A stretch of 64,000 nucleotides of DNA from Clavelina lepadiformis (lineage: Eukaryota; Chordata; Ascidiacea; Aplousobranchia; Clavelinidae). Location of the stretch: positions 14,882,501 through 14,946,500 of the forward strand of contig NC_135247.1 in the NCBI RefSeq assembly GCF_947623445.1. The letters run 5' to 3'. This document shows, piece by piece, positions 1 through 15,400 of this stretch. The position numbers were made by a program, and so were the translations under genes. How positions within the stretch are numbered: position 1 is the stretch's first letter; the number at the start of each line of letters is the position of its first letter. Below the pieces are notes generated by a model, which was not told the DNA's origin, did no database searches, and was given only the letters and a program-made list of their open reading frames with translations.

Positions 1-39
1 ATAGGAAATGAAAAGTTTATGTATGATCAAGATTCATGA

Positions 40-2495
<2,456 letters not shown>

Positions 2496-2848
2496 CCGCT
2501 TGGTGCTTTTTGGTTTTGCAAGTCCAAAGACTATGCGTACAGGGCCCGAATGGATCCTAAAAGCGCAATGTTATTTGCCTGTGTGTCAGGCATAGTTAGG
2601 CAACGTTGTTAAACGTTACATATATATATTTAATATTCTCTGTGTTCTCTCTTCTATTCTGTAGAGGAATTTGATTCTTGTTTTAAACCAAATTTATCTC
2701 CGTAGTGTATCTATTTTGTCGTCATTGTTCAAATTTTAATTTTTCTGCCAGATATTGTGGCTAGACTGGGTATTCGCTATTCATCAATTTATGATAAAGA
2801 ATAATTTTATTAATGAATCCTCTAAATTTTGGTCAATTCTTACCAACC

Positions 2849-2854
2849 AATAAA
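2849..2854 (+). terminator. Candidate polyadenylation signal of RAB14
   Basis: AATAAA hexamer about 355 bases after the RAB14 stop codon, on the gene's strand. It is the first canonical hexamer noticed downstream; cleavage evidence is not available from sequence. Confidence 0.45.
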
Positions 2855-4179
2855 GCTAATTATAGACAGTTTTAACACGGTCAGATTATGAAGTGCAATT
2901 GCTTGTCTTAAAGTTCCACTGTTATGAAATCCAGATGGCATCAGGCCAAAGCTTTTGCTTTGCCAATTATTTTAGTAATCAACCAGTTTAGATAGTATGG
3001 TTAATGTTGTTGTAATTTTACGCTCACCAATTTCACAGGTTTACTGCTGCTGTGATGCTGATAGCCATGAAATGCTTTAAAACATGAAGCAATTTGTTGC
3101 AGCAGTTATCCATTCTTTAATTTCGCGTATGTTATAATATGTAACAAGTTAAAAATCTTAACAGTTAGAATCATGTAAATATCAATAAATACACGATAGT
3201 AGTATGTGTTGCTGTGACAGTAAAATAGTGAAAAATTTTCATCAGGAAAGGTCATGTTTTTCTTGTGGCATGTTGGCCTCACAGGTGCAACTAAAATAAA
3301 CATTGTCATGTGGATTCATAAACTTGATTGGAACTAGCTTTCTGCTGCTGCTGTTAATCATGCAACATCGGTACATAACTATCCTTTTTTGTATAGAGTC
3401 TTGGCGTACTGTCGTTGGATAACTGCATTCAGTTGATTTTTGTTCTCAGTGCTAAAACTATTGAGTTTGTGCCTAAATTGAAACCAAACAGTATTGGCCC
3501 ATATTTTGCCCAGTATTCTCACACTGGTCATGATTTATTTTCGCACTTGTAGGATACAGTTGGTAAAAAGCTTAATAAGCACACCAGCAAAACGTATGTA
3601 CAATATCTAATTCTCAATTTATACATATTACAATTTGCTTTGTATATCGAACGTATTCGTCCTTTCACACCTTCATCCCGCAGATTTAAATAATTTGCCT
3701 ATAGCACTTACTCGCCAACTAAATGTGTTGATTCTTAAGGGCCCTCATATCGTGTCCTGCATATCAGTGGCGTTTATATTTCGTCTTGTTGTGTCAACGT
3801 ATCGCACCTTGTGAGTGTCAAGTACTTTCTGCTTGTGAAATCAATATGAAACGGACCAGTCAATGCCGTGAAGTGACCGGAATAATTTTTAATCTTTAAT
3901 ATTTGATCTGTACGCTGGACCGCTCGCGGCACTAACTGATATCTATACTTTTTTGGAATATATTCTGTGCTACTTGATCCATGCAACTGTATTACGTTCG
4001 GCGTAAACAATAAATGGCGTGTTATATGATTGTAAACTAAAGTAAAGTTTGAGTTTGACTTGAAGTAGGAACTTGGTTGGATTTTTTGGCGTTCAATAGG
4101 TCAAAAATCTTACTACCTTGTGTCTTCTCTAGGACAAATTTTTTTTTTCAGTTAATGAAGAAAGAATGTCGATATTGAC

Positions 4180-4532
4180 CAGTGTTGTAAAGGTTCGAGT
4201 CATTGTAAATCTGATTCGAGTCAAACATCTGGAATAATTTGACTTGACTCGAGTCGCATTATGACAGTAGTGGTGGCAACAAAAGAAGCGTAAGGTATCA
4301 AAATCATTTTTTTTCTATAAAATAACACTTTTCTGAAAAAAAATATGAACTTGGACACATTTGGAGACAGCCATGACATGATACAACATTAACGCATAGT
4401 GCGACGTCAGGAAAGTTTTTAAGTTAATGCACAGATTTGGCTTGACTCGGTTCTCCGTTTAAATTGACTCAAGAAGCAACTCAAATAGATCCGACTTGAC
4501 TGAAGTTAGACTTGGTTGCATTTGCAACATTG
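4180..4532. mobile_element. Non-autonomous hAT-like element (353 bp)
   Basis: The left end CAGTGTTGTAAAGG pairs with the complement of the right end, CAATGTTGCAAATG, giving imperfect terminal inverted repeats. Flanking 8-mers are atattgac (4172-4179) and atgttgac (4533-4540), one mismatch, as expected of an aged hAT target duplication. The interior repeats variants of gacttgactcgagtc in both orientations. There is no ORF. Confidence 0.75.
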
Positions 4533-7500
4533 ATGTTGACGGAAGTAATTTGTCACAAACGTACACGAAACAAAAGTGAAAGGTTTTAGGTACTGGTACC
4601 TTTGTTACTCTTCTGTTCAGATCTCTGCGCAGCCTACAGATTAAGCTAGGTTGAAAAAAAAACGTTGTCTGCTTTGAATCTATATCAAATATTTTGCTTC
4701 ATTCACTCATCAGATAACAATCCTCGTGGCTTGATTTTTGCTTTCAACAGAACAAAACCGCAAGGTGTTAAAGTTACAAATGTACAAGTGAAATGGAGGG
4801 TGTCCAGTTCTACTGCGGATGATTGGACACAGACACCTTCATAAAAAAGGGACACTAAAATATTCCAATTCCGGATCGGTAAATGAGTCCTCCAAGGCAG
4901 GATCTACTATAATTTATTTTATCTTAAAATCAATTAAAAAGAAAACCCAAAGCCCAAAAGAATGCGAATGTGTCGTATGGCATTGTGTCATATGATGGCG
5001 GAAATAAACAATACGATACTATAGAAATATCTCATTAGAATTTACCCCCCATTGCCATGTGAATAGAATTTAACAACAAACTAAACTTGAGGTAAAAATT
5101 TCAAACAAAATTGTCATTTATCGTATTTCCACCATAAAACCACTGGAAAATATTTATGACCGACAAGTAGGCCTAAAGAGGTTAAAACACACATTAATAT
5201 TAAACACACTTAAAGAGATTAAAACACTATAATTTCTTTGAGTAAGCCACTGTGTTGCTGTAGATGAGGAGATGGGTCAAAGGTTACCAATCAACAGCCG
5301 TTTTCTGCCCAAGACCAAGCGAACCACCAGTGACCAGACTGGTATGGCAGTGGTAGGTAAGCGACTTAAAGCAGTAGGGTAAAATCATTTACAGGCATAA
5401 GTGCTGTTATTTCCAAAGCTCTGTGCAAGGTCAGATGGTTTGTTTTGTCTTTACCCAAAAAGAATAATTTCTAAAGTTGATTTTGTCATAAATTATGTCC
5501 ATTCAGCCATTGGACGTGTGTGACTATGTGTTGAAATGTATTTTAGATATCCTATAACAGGCAGACAGATACCTATACCCTAACATGTTGGGATATATAT
5601 ACTTGGCTACATAACGGTGGCTTAGCCAAAATACCGTCTGACCGTATACCGAACTGCATAAGAACATAATGAGTCCTGTCTGCCCATATGTACTGATAAC
5701 TAGCTTATAGCAGTAGGCCTATAGGCTAGTAGAGTTTTCATCAAAAACAGACAAAAATTCACTGTGCTTTTCGCATTAGGCACACAGTAATATTTTTTTT
5801 TCATCAATGATTGTAAGTATGGCATTTGGAATACAGGGATAAGCCCCATAGTAGAAGTATGATATCTGCATGCAACCACGATATTCATCAACAAGCCGTA
5901 CCTTACCTACCTCAAAACGCTGGACAGCAGGCTTGGGCCTAAATTCGCAGTGCACACCGGAATCTGAAAACTGCCATATTCTGTAGTCCGGCTCAGGAGT
6001 TCACTCGCACATCGAGTGTGCATTTATTCAAAATTTCTCCAGAGTGTATATAATGTAGTCATCCTACAAGGCTAACACTTTCAAACATAGATTTTTGTAA
6101 CAGCCTACATCAATTTTTATTGAAATTTGGCTAATCATTATAGCTAAATGCTATGGATGCAGTCTTCCTTACTCATTCATCATGTTTGATGGTTCTAAAC
6201 AACTTCAATTTGTTTTTGACTTGTTGCTGCAGTGATTAGCCTTTGTCCTTACTTTGTGTTTTGTTTATGTAGCATTTTTAATAAATAACATACTGCTCAC
6301 AACTCACAAGAATAGTTGATGAGTTTGCCCTTAATACAAAATCTTACGAATGGGCAAATTTAGACTATTAAGTGGATATTTCTTTAGCCCCAAAAATAAG
6401 GCTTATGTAAAGCCGAGTGTCCGATCTGTGTCAGCTACATACCTGAAATAAATTTTGGGGTGTAGTTATAAAAGTGTACAACCAGATAACGTCACAATTT
6501 GAGTAGTTGTGGTCTAGTACACAAAGGCATTCTGTGGTTGTACACTTGTATACTAGACCTAAATTTTGAATACACATTTTGTGCACAGTAATCCTTACCA
6601 AAAACCATTTGAACAAAATACAAAGTAAAGGCATAATCATAGCAGTGAAAATGTAAAACGAACTACGAAAATGTTTAGAATTATAGAAGTCTGACAAATG
6701 AGCAAGGTTAGCTTAATCAATTTAGCCTTATTGATAAGCCAAATTTTGATAAGAACTATCCAGCCCACAGGTTTTTTTGATGAGCTATTAGATAAATTTA
6801 TATAACCCAAGCATTAGTCATGCACTGGAGAAAGATTGAATAGTTGCACACGTAGCAAGCCATTTCGCACCTGCTCACCTGAGTCAGTGGATACCACACT
6901 CAAGATCTCAGTGAATCCTGTGCCATGAAATACAGTGTAGCCCAAACCCTGGCATGCAGTTCGCAAGCATTTTCGATAGAACACCGTATTTTTTTAAAGC
7001 AACAACCGCAGGTGTTAACAAAATACAACTAGGTTTGATTCAAATGCATTACATTAGATGCAGCTCTGTATAAGTCGCACATCACTGAAGTGCAGGTGAA
7101 TATGTGACTATTATTTGTATTATTGAATTCGCCATTGACTATGGGGTGCGAAAAGTATAGTGCTAACTGCTAACCTTGTAGACTGATCAAACAAGAATAC
7201 CCTCGCAAATAATCAACGAACGGGAAAAGTGGCAGTTGGGATTAGGCTTACGTTCTTCATTTGTTAAAACTGCCAAAGCAAAGTTTTTTTCGTTGCGTAG
7301 TGCACTTAGATTGACTTGTTCATATTATGGGCAATGAAGACTGATTGCTTTACTCATCTCATTCCATTTGTTCTTTTATGTAATTTGGCACTGTAATATG
7401 AAAATATTAACCCTATTAATATTAACCCTCATGTAATACAAAAATGGAGTCAGTCCTTTTGCATTACATGAAAATAAAGTTGGTTCTCATTCGGGAAAAA

Positions 7501-8385
7501 CAAACAAAGTCAGCCCACAATGTGTAATAGCAAATAAGGTCAGCTAAGTTAACGTATATTAAGCTTATCACATTGAACAAAGTCAGCCTTCACCCATGAA
7601 CATGGGTGAACAGGGTGAATTTTTTTGGCACTGGACGACAATTTGTGGCTTTCAGTTTTTGAAAATTTGACTACTTGTGCGTGGCAGTTTTATTTTTACC
7701 AACATAATTATAATTGAATGCGTTTTTGCTCTTACAATGAAAAAGGATTAGTGTAAATGCATTGCTACTGTACTCAAAGAGGTGTTTTAGTCTACGGGGT
7801 AATGTGTAGATATCAGTTTAATTATAGTTAGTTTACATGTCAATAGATAGTGCCTGCTGAAATAAATACCTCCCAGTTTTGGCCAACGTGTGTTACCATT
7901 TGCTTACAACATCTTTGCTATAGAGCTTACCCATTCAACATTACTTGTCTTGCATTAAGCATAAGAATAGTGACAGCTTTGCAGATTCCAAGATCAATTA
8001 ATAGCACTTGTATGTATGTGTTTACTAACTAATAAATGGTAATTTGGATTGTTATTTTGCCAATAAAAACTCTGATTTGTGTAATTCCATCCAGAATTGG
8101 GAATACTAACAGCTTTTGTTATCATAAACCTTACCTAGTTTTAATCGTAATTTACTGCAGTCTCTTCAAGAATTTTTTGTGCATTTTACTACAGCAGATG
8201 TTGTGAGAATTAATTGTTTTAATAAGCATCTTTCGTTGTAGTGCTATATGATCCAACTAAAAAATCTGATAAACTAAGCTGCAGCCTTCAGTTAAGCAAA
8301 GAAAACAAGTTTATAGAAAGTAGAGGTATAGACATTATACAAGAATCATACATATAGTCTGTATCTAATTGAATATTATACTGGG

Positions 8386-8460
8386 TATTATGGCTATTTG
8401 TGGATTAATAATGTATTATGGCTATTTGTGGATTGATTAGGTATTATGCCTATTTGTAGA
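8386..8460. repeat. 28-bp tandem repeat, about 2.7 copies
   Basis: Three copies of a unit beginning tattatggctatttgtgga start at 8386, 8414 and 8442, exactly 28 bases apart. The first two are nearly identical; the third carries several substitutions (tattatgcctatttgtag) and is cut short. Confidence 0.8.
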
Positions 8461-9430
8461 AAGAGGTTAACATTACAGCAATGGCAGCAAGTTACATATT
8501 TTGGATCATGTATACTTTGAAATGTAAGGAAATCATTTATTCCTTGATATCTAATCAGGGTTCTGTGATATTTGTCTTGTAATTTACTTTAATATGTGGC
8601 GAAAAAGTAGAATGTAGATTGTCACGGAGTCACAATTGTCAGATGGTATATCCTGGAGCCATCCTGGATAAGCACGAGTAAAATAAATGGTGCATGTTCA
8701 TGCAAATAAGATAGTTATATTAGCCAGTAAGGTTGAAAATCTTTTGTGTGAAACTAATTGTGTGATTTTCACATTGGTATGATTCTTAAGACTAAGCATT
8801 ATGCTGTTTATATGTCTTTGGGTGGCTATCATTATTTTAGCTCTAATGTACAGAGAGATATCTCATTTATCCACCCGTTCTTAAGAATTATCATCTGACT
8901 ATAACCCAAAACATTTTGTGGAATTACTTTTAGATTTAGTTGAATGTACTGCACATTCCTGCGGAGGTTGAATGACTGTAGCTGTGATATAATAGCAGGC
9001 TACGATAATTCAGCAAGTTACATTTATATATGTATAGCTAAGTGCTGATATTGGTTACTTTTTCATCCTTAAGGATCCTCTAAGTAGAATATAGGAGTTT
9101 AATTTCACTTGAAAATCTTTTAAATAGGTGTAAAAGTCTCAGTTAATCAAGTTGGGATCGTATTTTTGACCTAATACCCTATAAATCTTGTTTAACTGAT
9201 TTTAATGAATATTAATCAGGTTTGAAAAAGTAAATCTGTTTTTTTCATTTTCAGAGTCTTTATTGAACTTTTGCACTGTGAAAACTAGTAGGCTAACACT
9301 TCTAACTCAACTGTTGGTTTGCTTTTGTAGACATGTTTTAGTGCAACTTGTGCCATTGGTGAAACTTGGAAGTAGTGGCTACATTGCTAAGAAATGACGA
9401 AGAAATTTACTGAAGTCAACGTTTTGTATA

Positions 9431-12400
9431 ATGAATAGTTGCAATCAGTTGTTAGAGTAAGTATTTATATATATATATATATATATACTGATTATACATT
9501 GTGCATTTGAGGTTAAGGCTGATAAAATTAGTGTACGTTATGTTTTGGTTAAAAAAACACATATCATATGTACCATTGTATGTATTTCATCAGTTTTAAT
9601 GTTAAACATACTTTTTCACACCGAAGAGTTCTTGTTCTAGGAAAGCAGAAAGTTTAAAAAAAGAATTGAGTAACAGCCGAAATGGGTTGAGCAGTGATGG
9701 ATCGGGGAAAGGGGAATGGGTGTCAAGTCGTACTTCTTTGCAAGATGTTTATCGTCAGCTTTTAATCACAAATCTTGAATATGCTTTGGATAAAAAAATA
9801 GAACAAGATTTGTAAGTGATTGGAAACTTCTGTATGAATTTGTACCCACTAATTGCAGTAAAAGAACAACGTTTCATACGAAAACATGTTCGGTGAAATT
9901 AGAGTTGAAAGGGATTGGTTAATATAACATGCTGTCTCAGTCAGTTGTTTCATAATATGTTTATTTCTTGATCTTAGGCCTTGAAATTTTTTCCAGAAAA
10001 GACTTATTTTTATAAACTGCACTGCCTGTATTGTCTTTTTAGGTGGAATTTCGCTTTCAAGAATCATATTACTGCTCTTCAGCAACAAGTCAAAGACAAA
10101 TCTGTAATTACCTGTGTTTAAACATAAGTATTTGTTTTGTATGATGTTCTTACATGAAAACTGTCTGGTACTTTGTTTTGATGATCTATTGTTTTATTAG
10201 AATTGATCATGTGCAAACAAGCAGTAAAAAATTTGCCCTTGACCACGTACTTTTATGGTACATCCTACTCCAGCATAATCTCCTTACACAATAGAAAGCA
10301 CTGCACTTTCATACACATTTGTATATATTTTGAAACATTTAATCTTTTAGAACAGCATGCTTATGGAAGTTTAATCAAGGAATTTAAACTGAGTCTTTAC
10401 GTGAGACTTGCTCTTATACAATGTTCAAATGCAGTTGCGTGGCGCATAGCATAGTATTTGAATTAGAAAGTACAATGATCAATAAAAACATCAGTGGTTA
10501 GCTTTTCCATGCATATATTATATTCCTTGTCACCTACAAATAAAAATGTTAGCCACTTAATCCCAACTGCAACAAATGGGTGCTGAATGTAATTAATAAA
10601 TTCCACATTTTTTGTGATTACCCATGCTTTGTACAGTGTGACTACTTACTTAATTTCTATTGCTGTGTTCTGTTATTTAAGAACACTTATCGTGCTGAAG
10701 CTCAGAGTCAGCTGACTTCTTTTCTGGATGCTGCTAGTGGCTTCTACCTGCATCTTTTGGATGATCTTTGTCAAACCTTTCATGTTAATATCCCTTATAG
10801 AGTGTCCTCATCCAAACTAATTTTTCTCAAAGGTAACTGTGTTATGCCAATTACAGGTTTTTAATTTTTTCTAAAAATTGCTGATTGATTTTTAAACAGC
10901 TTATTAAAATGTTTTCTGCTTCTTCACCCAGTGCAAAATAATATGTGTCATAGTCAAAAATAAATTATCAGGGTTAAGTGTAGCTGGCTTAAAATGAATG
11001 AGATAGAGCCACCAATACCCATGTACAGCAGCTTATTACCTTACTACCACTGACACAGTTTAAAATTTCACTTCTCTTAAACTTTAAATGTGATTGACAC
11101 TAGAAATAATTTAAGATCTGATTTTAAGAGTCTGCATCTGTCAAACGAAGCTCTGTTACCCAACCAGAACGCCCATCCTGTCAGTACATGTGCCAGCACT
11201 GTTTGGTGCATCTTGGAGATATTGCTCGCTACAGAAACCAGATCACCCAAGTGAGATTATTGACGTACTTTGGTTAATTGTTGCAAAGATCAATTCCTAT
11301 TGTTTATATTCATGATTACTCTGTCACAGGCGGAATCGTACTATCGTTACGCAGCCCATCTTGTTCCCAGCAATGGCCAGCCATACAATCAGCTTGCGAT
11401 ATTGGCCTCAGCAAGTGGTGATGTTCTGAGCACAGCATTTTACTACTGCCGTAGTCTTGCTGTGAAGTGTCCTTTCCCTGGCTCTGATACAAATTTACGA
11501 AAACAATTAAACAAAATAATGGCTGGGTAAGCTTCCTTCCAATGTTATCCGGTCATAATAATGGCCAGTCCTAAAGCTTTTACTTAAAAGTTTTTGATCG
11601 TATGTTGTTTCAGGTTGTTTATATATATAATGTATGTTTGTAAATTACTCCTTTTTGGATATGTTTGTAGTTTTTTGATATCAGACTTAAATTCTATAAA
11701 GGAAATTAAACTGCTTGATAATAAATGTAATGTGCATTGCTTTTGCAACTGTAAGTACATAACCTTAGTTGCAAAAATATAACAAAAGTGCTTTTTACTG
11801 GTTATTGTTGTAACTAGTAATATATTTAATTATCTTTTAGTGTACAAATGCGTAATTGTATATCTGCTTTATTTGTGCTACAATCTAGTATGGTTATATA
11901 TTTTTATCAGAAGAAATATGCATTAAATGGTAGTATGTTACAGAGATGACCCAAGGCATACCAAAATTTCCACAAGTGAACTAGTAAAATTTTGCCTGAA
12001 ATTCCATGGATGCATTTACTTAAAGAAAAGTAAGATAGGAATTTGCCTGTATTAAATGTCTGAATACAATTGTAATACTAAAGCACACTGGTTTTATGTC
12101 AAACATGAAATGACAATTATTGAAAATTCTTGTACATATCCAATGTACATCTGTTCAGATGAACAAGAACTTAAAGGGTTGGTAGAGAAGTTATCTGGAT
12201 ATATTCGTGCCCACTTAAGAGCTGGTTCTTTGTCACGTCAACAAATAACATATATGACTTTTCTTAACCTCTTCTCGTTACATCACTTATCACCAAACGG
12301 CCTGACTGGTAAGCCAATTAAACACGTCCTTGTACCTGCTGGGTGTGTATTGTCAGCTAAATCAAACAAGTTAGATTTATTGTTCATGGGACAATATCTT

Positions 12401-15400
12401 ACAGCATATTGGTAGTTAAATTTACAAAATGTGATCTGACTAAATTTTCCAAAGATGCGGGTGACCCATTGGATGCCTCAACTGATTCCGGAAGAGGAAA
12501 GAGCGACGATTCGGAAAATTCACCAGCCAAGAAATCCCCCCCATTTGAAAACATAACATGGGGCAGCATGCTCAATTTTACAAGTAATCATTGCAGTATA
12601 CTGACTGTGATTTTTGACATATCGTATGCTGTTAATCACTTTTAATAGAAATAATTATATATCATGACAGAAATACCTTTGTTTAGTGCATATGCTTGGT
12701 GGACTGTTGGCTTGTGTACCAGTGCATAGTGATGACATATCCGATTTGGAGCACCCTGTTTTACCTTCTATTAAACTCACATTAGACTGGCTTTCTTCAA
12801 ATGTTGCGGCTCTACATCGTGTAGAGGTGGCACAAAATTCAAGGTAGATGAACATAGTGGAAACAAATTTAAAAAATGTGTGTTAAAGTCATTTCCACTT
12901 CTTGGTTTATTTATAATGTACTTACTTACAGTATGTAGCTTACTGGATTTTATGAATCTCCAACATTTTTATTGATTTAGAGTTTGGCCAAGGTTGGCAA
13001 AAGTTTTAAATGCGCTTGGCAATCAAGACAAAGCCAACAACATGGACAGTGAGTGCTTTTAAAGCAACATTCAATGCGGTTTGAAGTTTGCTAACTACAC
13101 ATAAACATATTATCTACAGTATACCTATTATCTTTATTGTAAATTGATATTTATTATATTTCTTTTGTCGTTCAGATCGATATTTACCTGAAGATTTAGA
13201 TGTGCGTGGTTTTATTGGGTTGAAGGTTGCCCTGTCTAAGTTGGATTTTATAACTGAGGCTGAATCAGGGATACCAGCTGACATGAAACACGCATGTCGT
13301 TGTTACAGGTGCAGTATTCCGTTTGTGTGTAAGTGTATTTAAATCCATATTTGCATCAGGTGCTACTTTCTCTGACACATGACCAACTCTGATAAAATCG
13401 TGTGAATACAGAAAATATAGATAATAGATACACAGTTTATTGACAAAAATTCACAGCAGTATATTTATTGAGTTGGCTGTTTTGTGTCATAAATTGTTTT
13501 AATTAACTGTGACCATATGTCCAGTTGATTTTTCAATGGTCTTTCCTAATTTTAAGTGCACGGTTAAAAAAAGTTTGTCCTAATGGAAATGAGGTTTATT
13601 TGTGTTATGTTCAGTTAATATGTTCAACCATGTTTTAACATGAAGTTCAAACGCTGTGGTTTTAAATGAGCACTTTATAAGGTAAAAAATTCCATGTTTG
13701 GCGATGTTTCTTTCTCAGCTGAGTGAGTTTTAAGTTGAAGTATGTGTGGATATTTTACAATAATGTATACTTTGTATCCAAACCAACTTGCTGTGCACTA
13801 CACTTGCACTTAAAAGATTGTTTTTCTCCTGACAGGCTGTATCGTCTTGGCGTGAGTATTTCGAACACAAACAGTGACCTCCTGTCATTTGTTGAGGATA
13901 ACTCCGGCACACTGTTCAGTAGCAGCATATCTCCCTCTCCTCAGCATGGAGCAAACATGAACGGGGTGGAAGAAATGAGCGAGGAAGAAATGGAGGAGGA
14001 AGATGAAGATCAGGAAAACAATGTGAGTCTTTCCCTGACAATGATGTTGTGTTTTCACTTTGTTCTTAAACCTTATATACTTAGTTTTAAGACAAACAAT
14101 TGATCTTTTCACTTCTTGCGCAGAATTTGTCAGCATCATCGAGTCCGTCTGCAGCAAAGCAACAGGAAACAGCTGTTCCGGAAACCCAGTTGAGCTCAAC
14201 AAAAAGAGAGCCACGTACAAAGGGTGTCCTGAAAGTTGCCACTGATGAACATCCCAGCGCACTGAGGAAAAAGAATCGAGCTCCACGGATGCAGAATGTT
14301 GCTGTGCAAATAAAGCCTGAGAATAAACTTAAGGTAGTTTGTACTTAGTACTACTGCAGTAATTAAACATAAAGTTCAAAGCCATTTTACAATTGAAATT
14401 TTTCGCCAGTAGGAAAAGCATTTATATATATTATTATCAATGTGGCATGTCACTAAATATTGTGCGAGGTTATGGATGGTTTGCATTTTTATGAAAGGTT
14501 TTTCACTGGAGCTGTTGTGTTTCAAACAGGCTATAAAAGAGGAAGATGGTTCGTGTGGTGATAATGCTTTAGCTGGTGTTGAGTCAGAGTCAGCAGCCAG
14601 CACAGAATCATCACAAAGTGATATATCCCCTGCAGCTGGTACTCATACCCGCAGCGGTCATCGTGTGACCTTTGCTGCCCAACAGATGTCCCCGACACAA
14701 TATCTTAAGGAGGATACACCCCCACCAGCTGTCGCTCCCGGTTACATGGAGCAGGGAAATGTTTTGATTCAAGGCAACCCAATGTACCAGGATGCTGGGT
14801 CACAGTTGGTGCAACCCGCTTACCTGCCCAATATACATGTTGTTTCTCAGCAGATGGGGCCAATCTATCGTCACCCACCTGTAGGTAGCCCTATTTTAAC
14901 AGGTCCTTATGCAAGACGAGGGATGGGCCCATACCCTTACACTCACAACGTGATAACTAGGCCCCATGTCCCGATCCCCCCATTTCAGCATATGCACCCA
15001 AGCAACACCCCACCTCATCCTGCTGATCTCCCCAAACCAGTGTTCCAGGGGTCTCTCTATAACCCAGTTGGGGCATCCGAAAGCTACAGGCCAAGAGCTA
15101 CAAACACACAGCTAACCGGCCCTTCTGGCGTTGATGCCAATGTTGATCAAATCGGGAAGATGTCTCGTCCAAACGACATCGGCTATTTCCAACTTCTTCA
15201 GAATCAAGCCCAAAATGTCGGTGGGATGTCTCCCATAAGTCAAGATGCCAGCCCTACGCAACGACCTATTGGACCAACCATGGCAGCACATTTTAATCGA
15301 CCTCCTGCCATGAATATATCCACAATGCAGCAGATCCGCTTGCAAGAGATGGCCCGAAATGCATCAGGAATGATGCCAGAGTCTGGTAACAAGCCAAGAA

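Larger units (their letters stand above)
2855..9430. other. Intergenic stretch between RAB14 and SMG7
   Basis: About 6.6 kb of AT-rich DNA with no exon chain that I can support on either strand. Open frames are short (under 90 codons) and match no family I recognise. It holds a hAT-like element (4180-4532) and a 28-bp tandem repeat (8386-8460). Around 7430-7600 the phrase 'aaagtcagcc' or close variants recurs four or five times in a degenerate array. The SMG7 promoter and any 5' untranslated exon should lie near the right end, but no element is recognisable. Confidence 0.6.

Noticed and set aside
7430..7610. Array of 'aaagtcagcc' phrases as a possible CRISPR-like or satellite array
   Set aside because: The copies are irregularly spaced and diverged; this is an animal genome, and no constant repeat-spacer pattern exists.
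13885..14286. 133-codon minus-strand open frame
   Set aside because: It lies across SMG7 exons 13 and 14 on the opposite strand and matches no family; it is a shadow of the acidic and low-complexity coding sequence.
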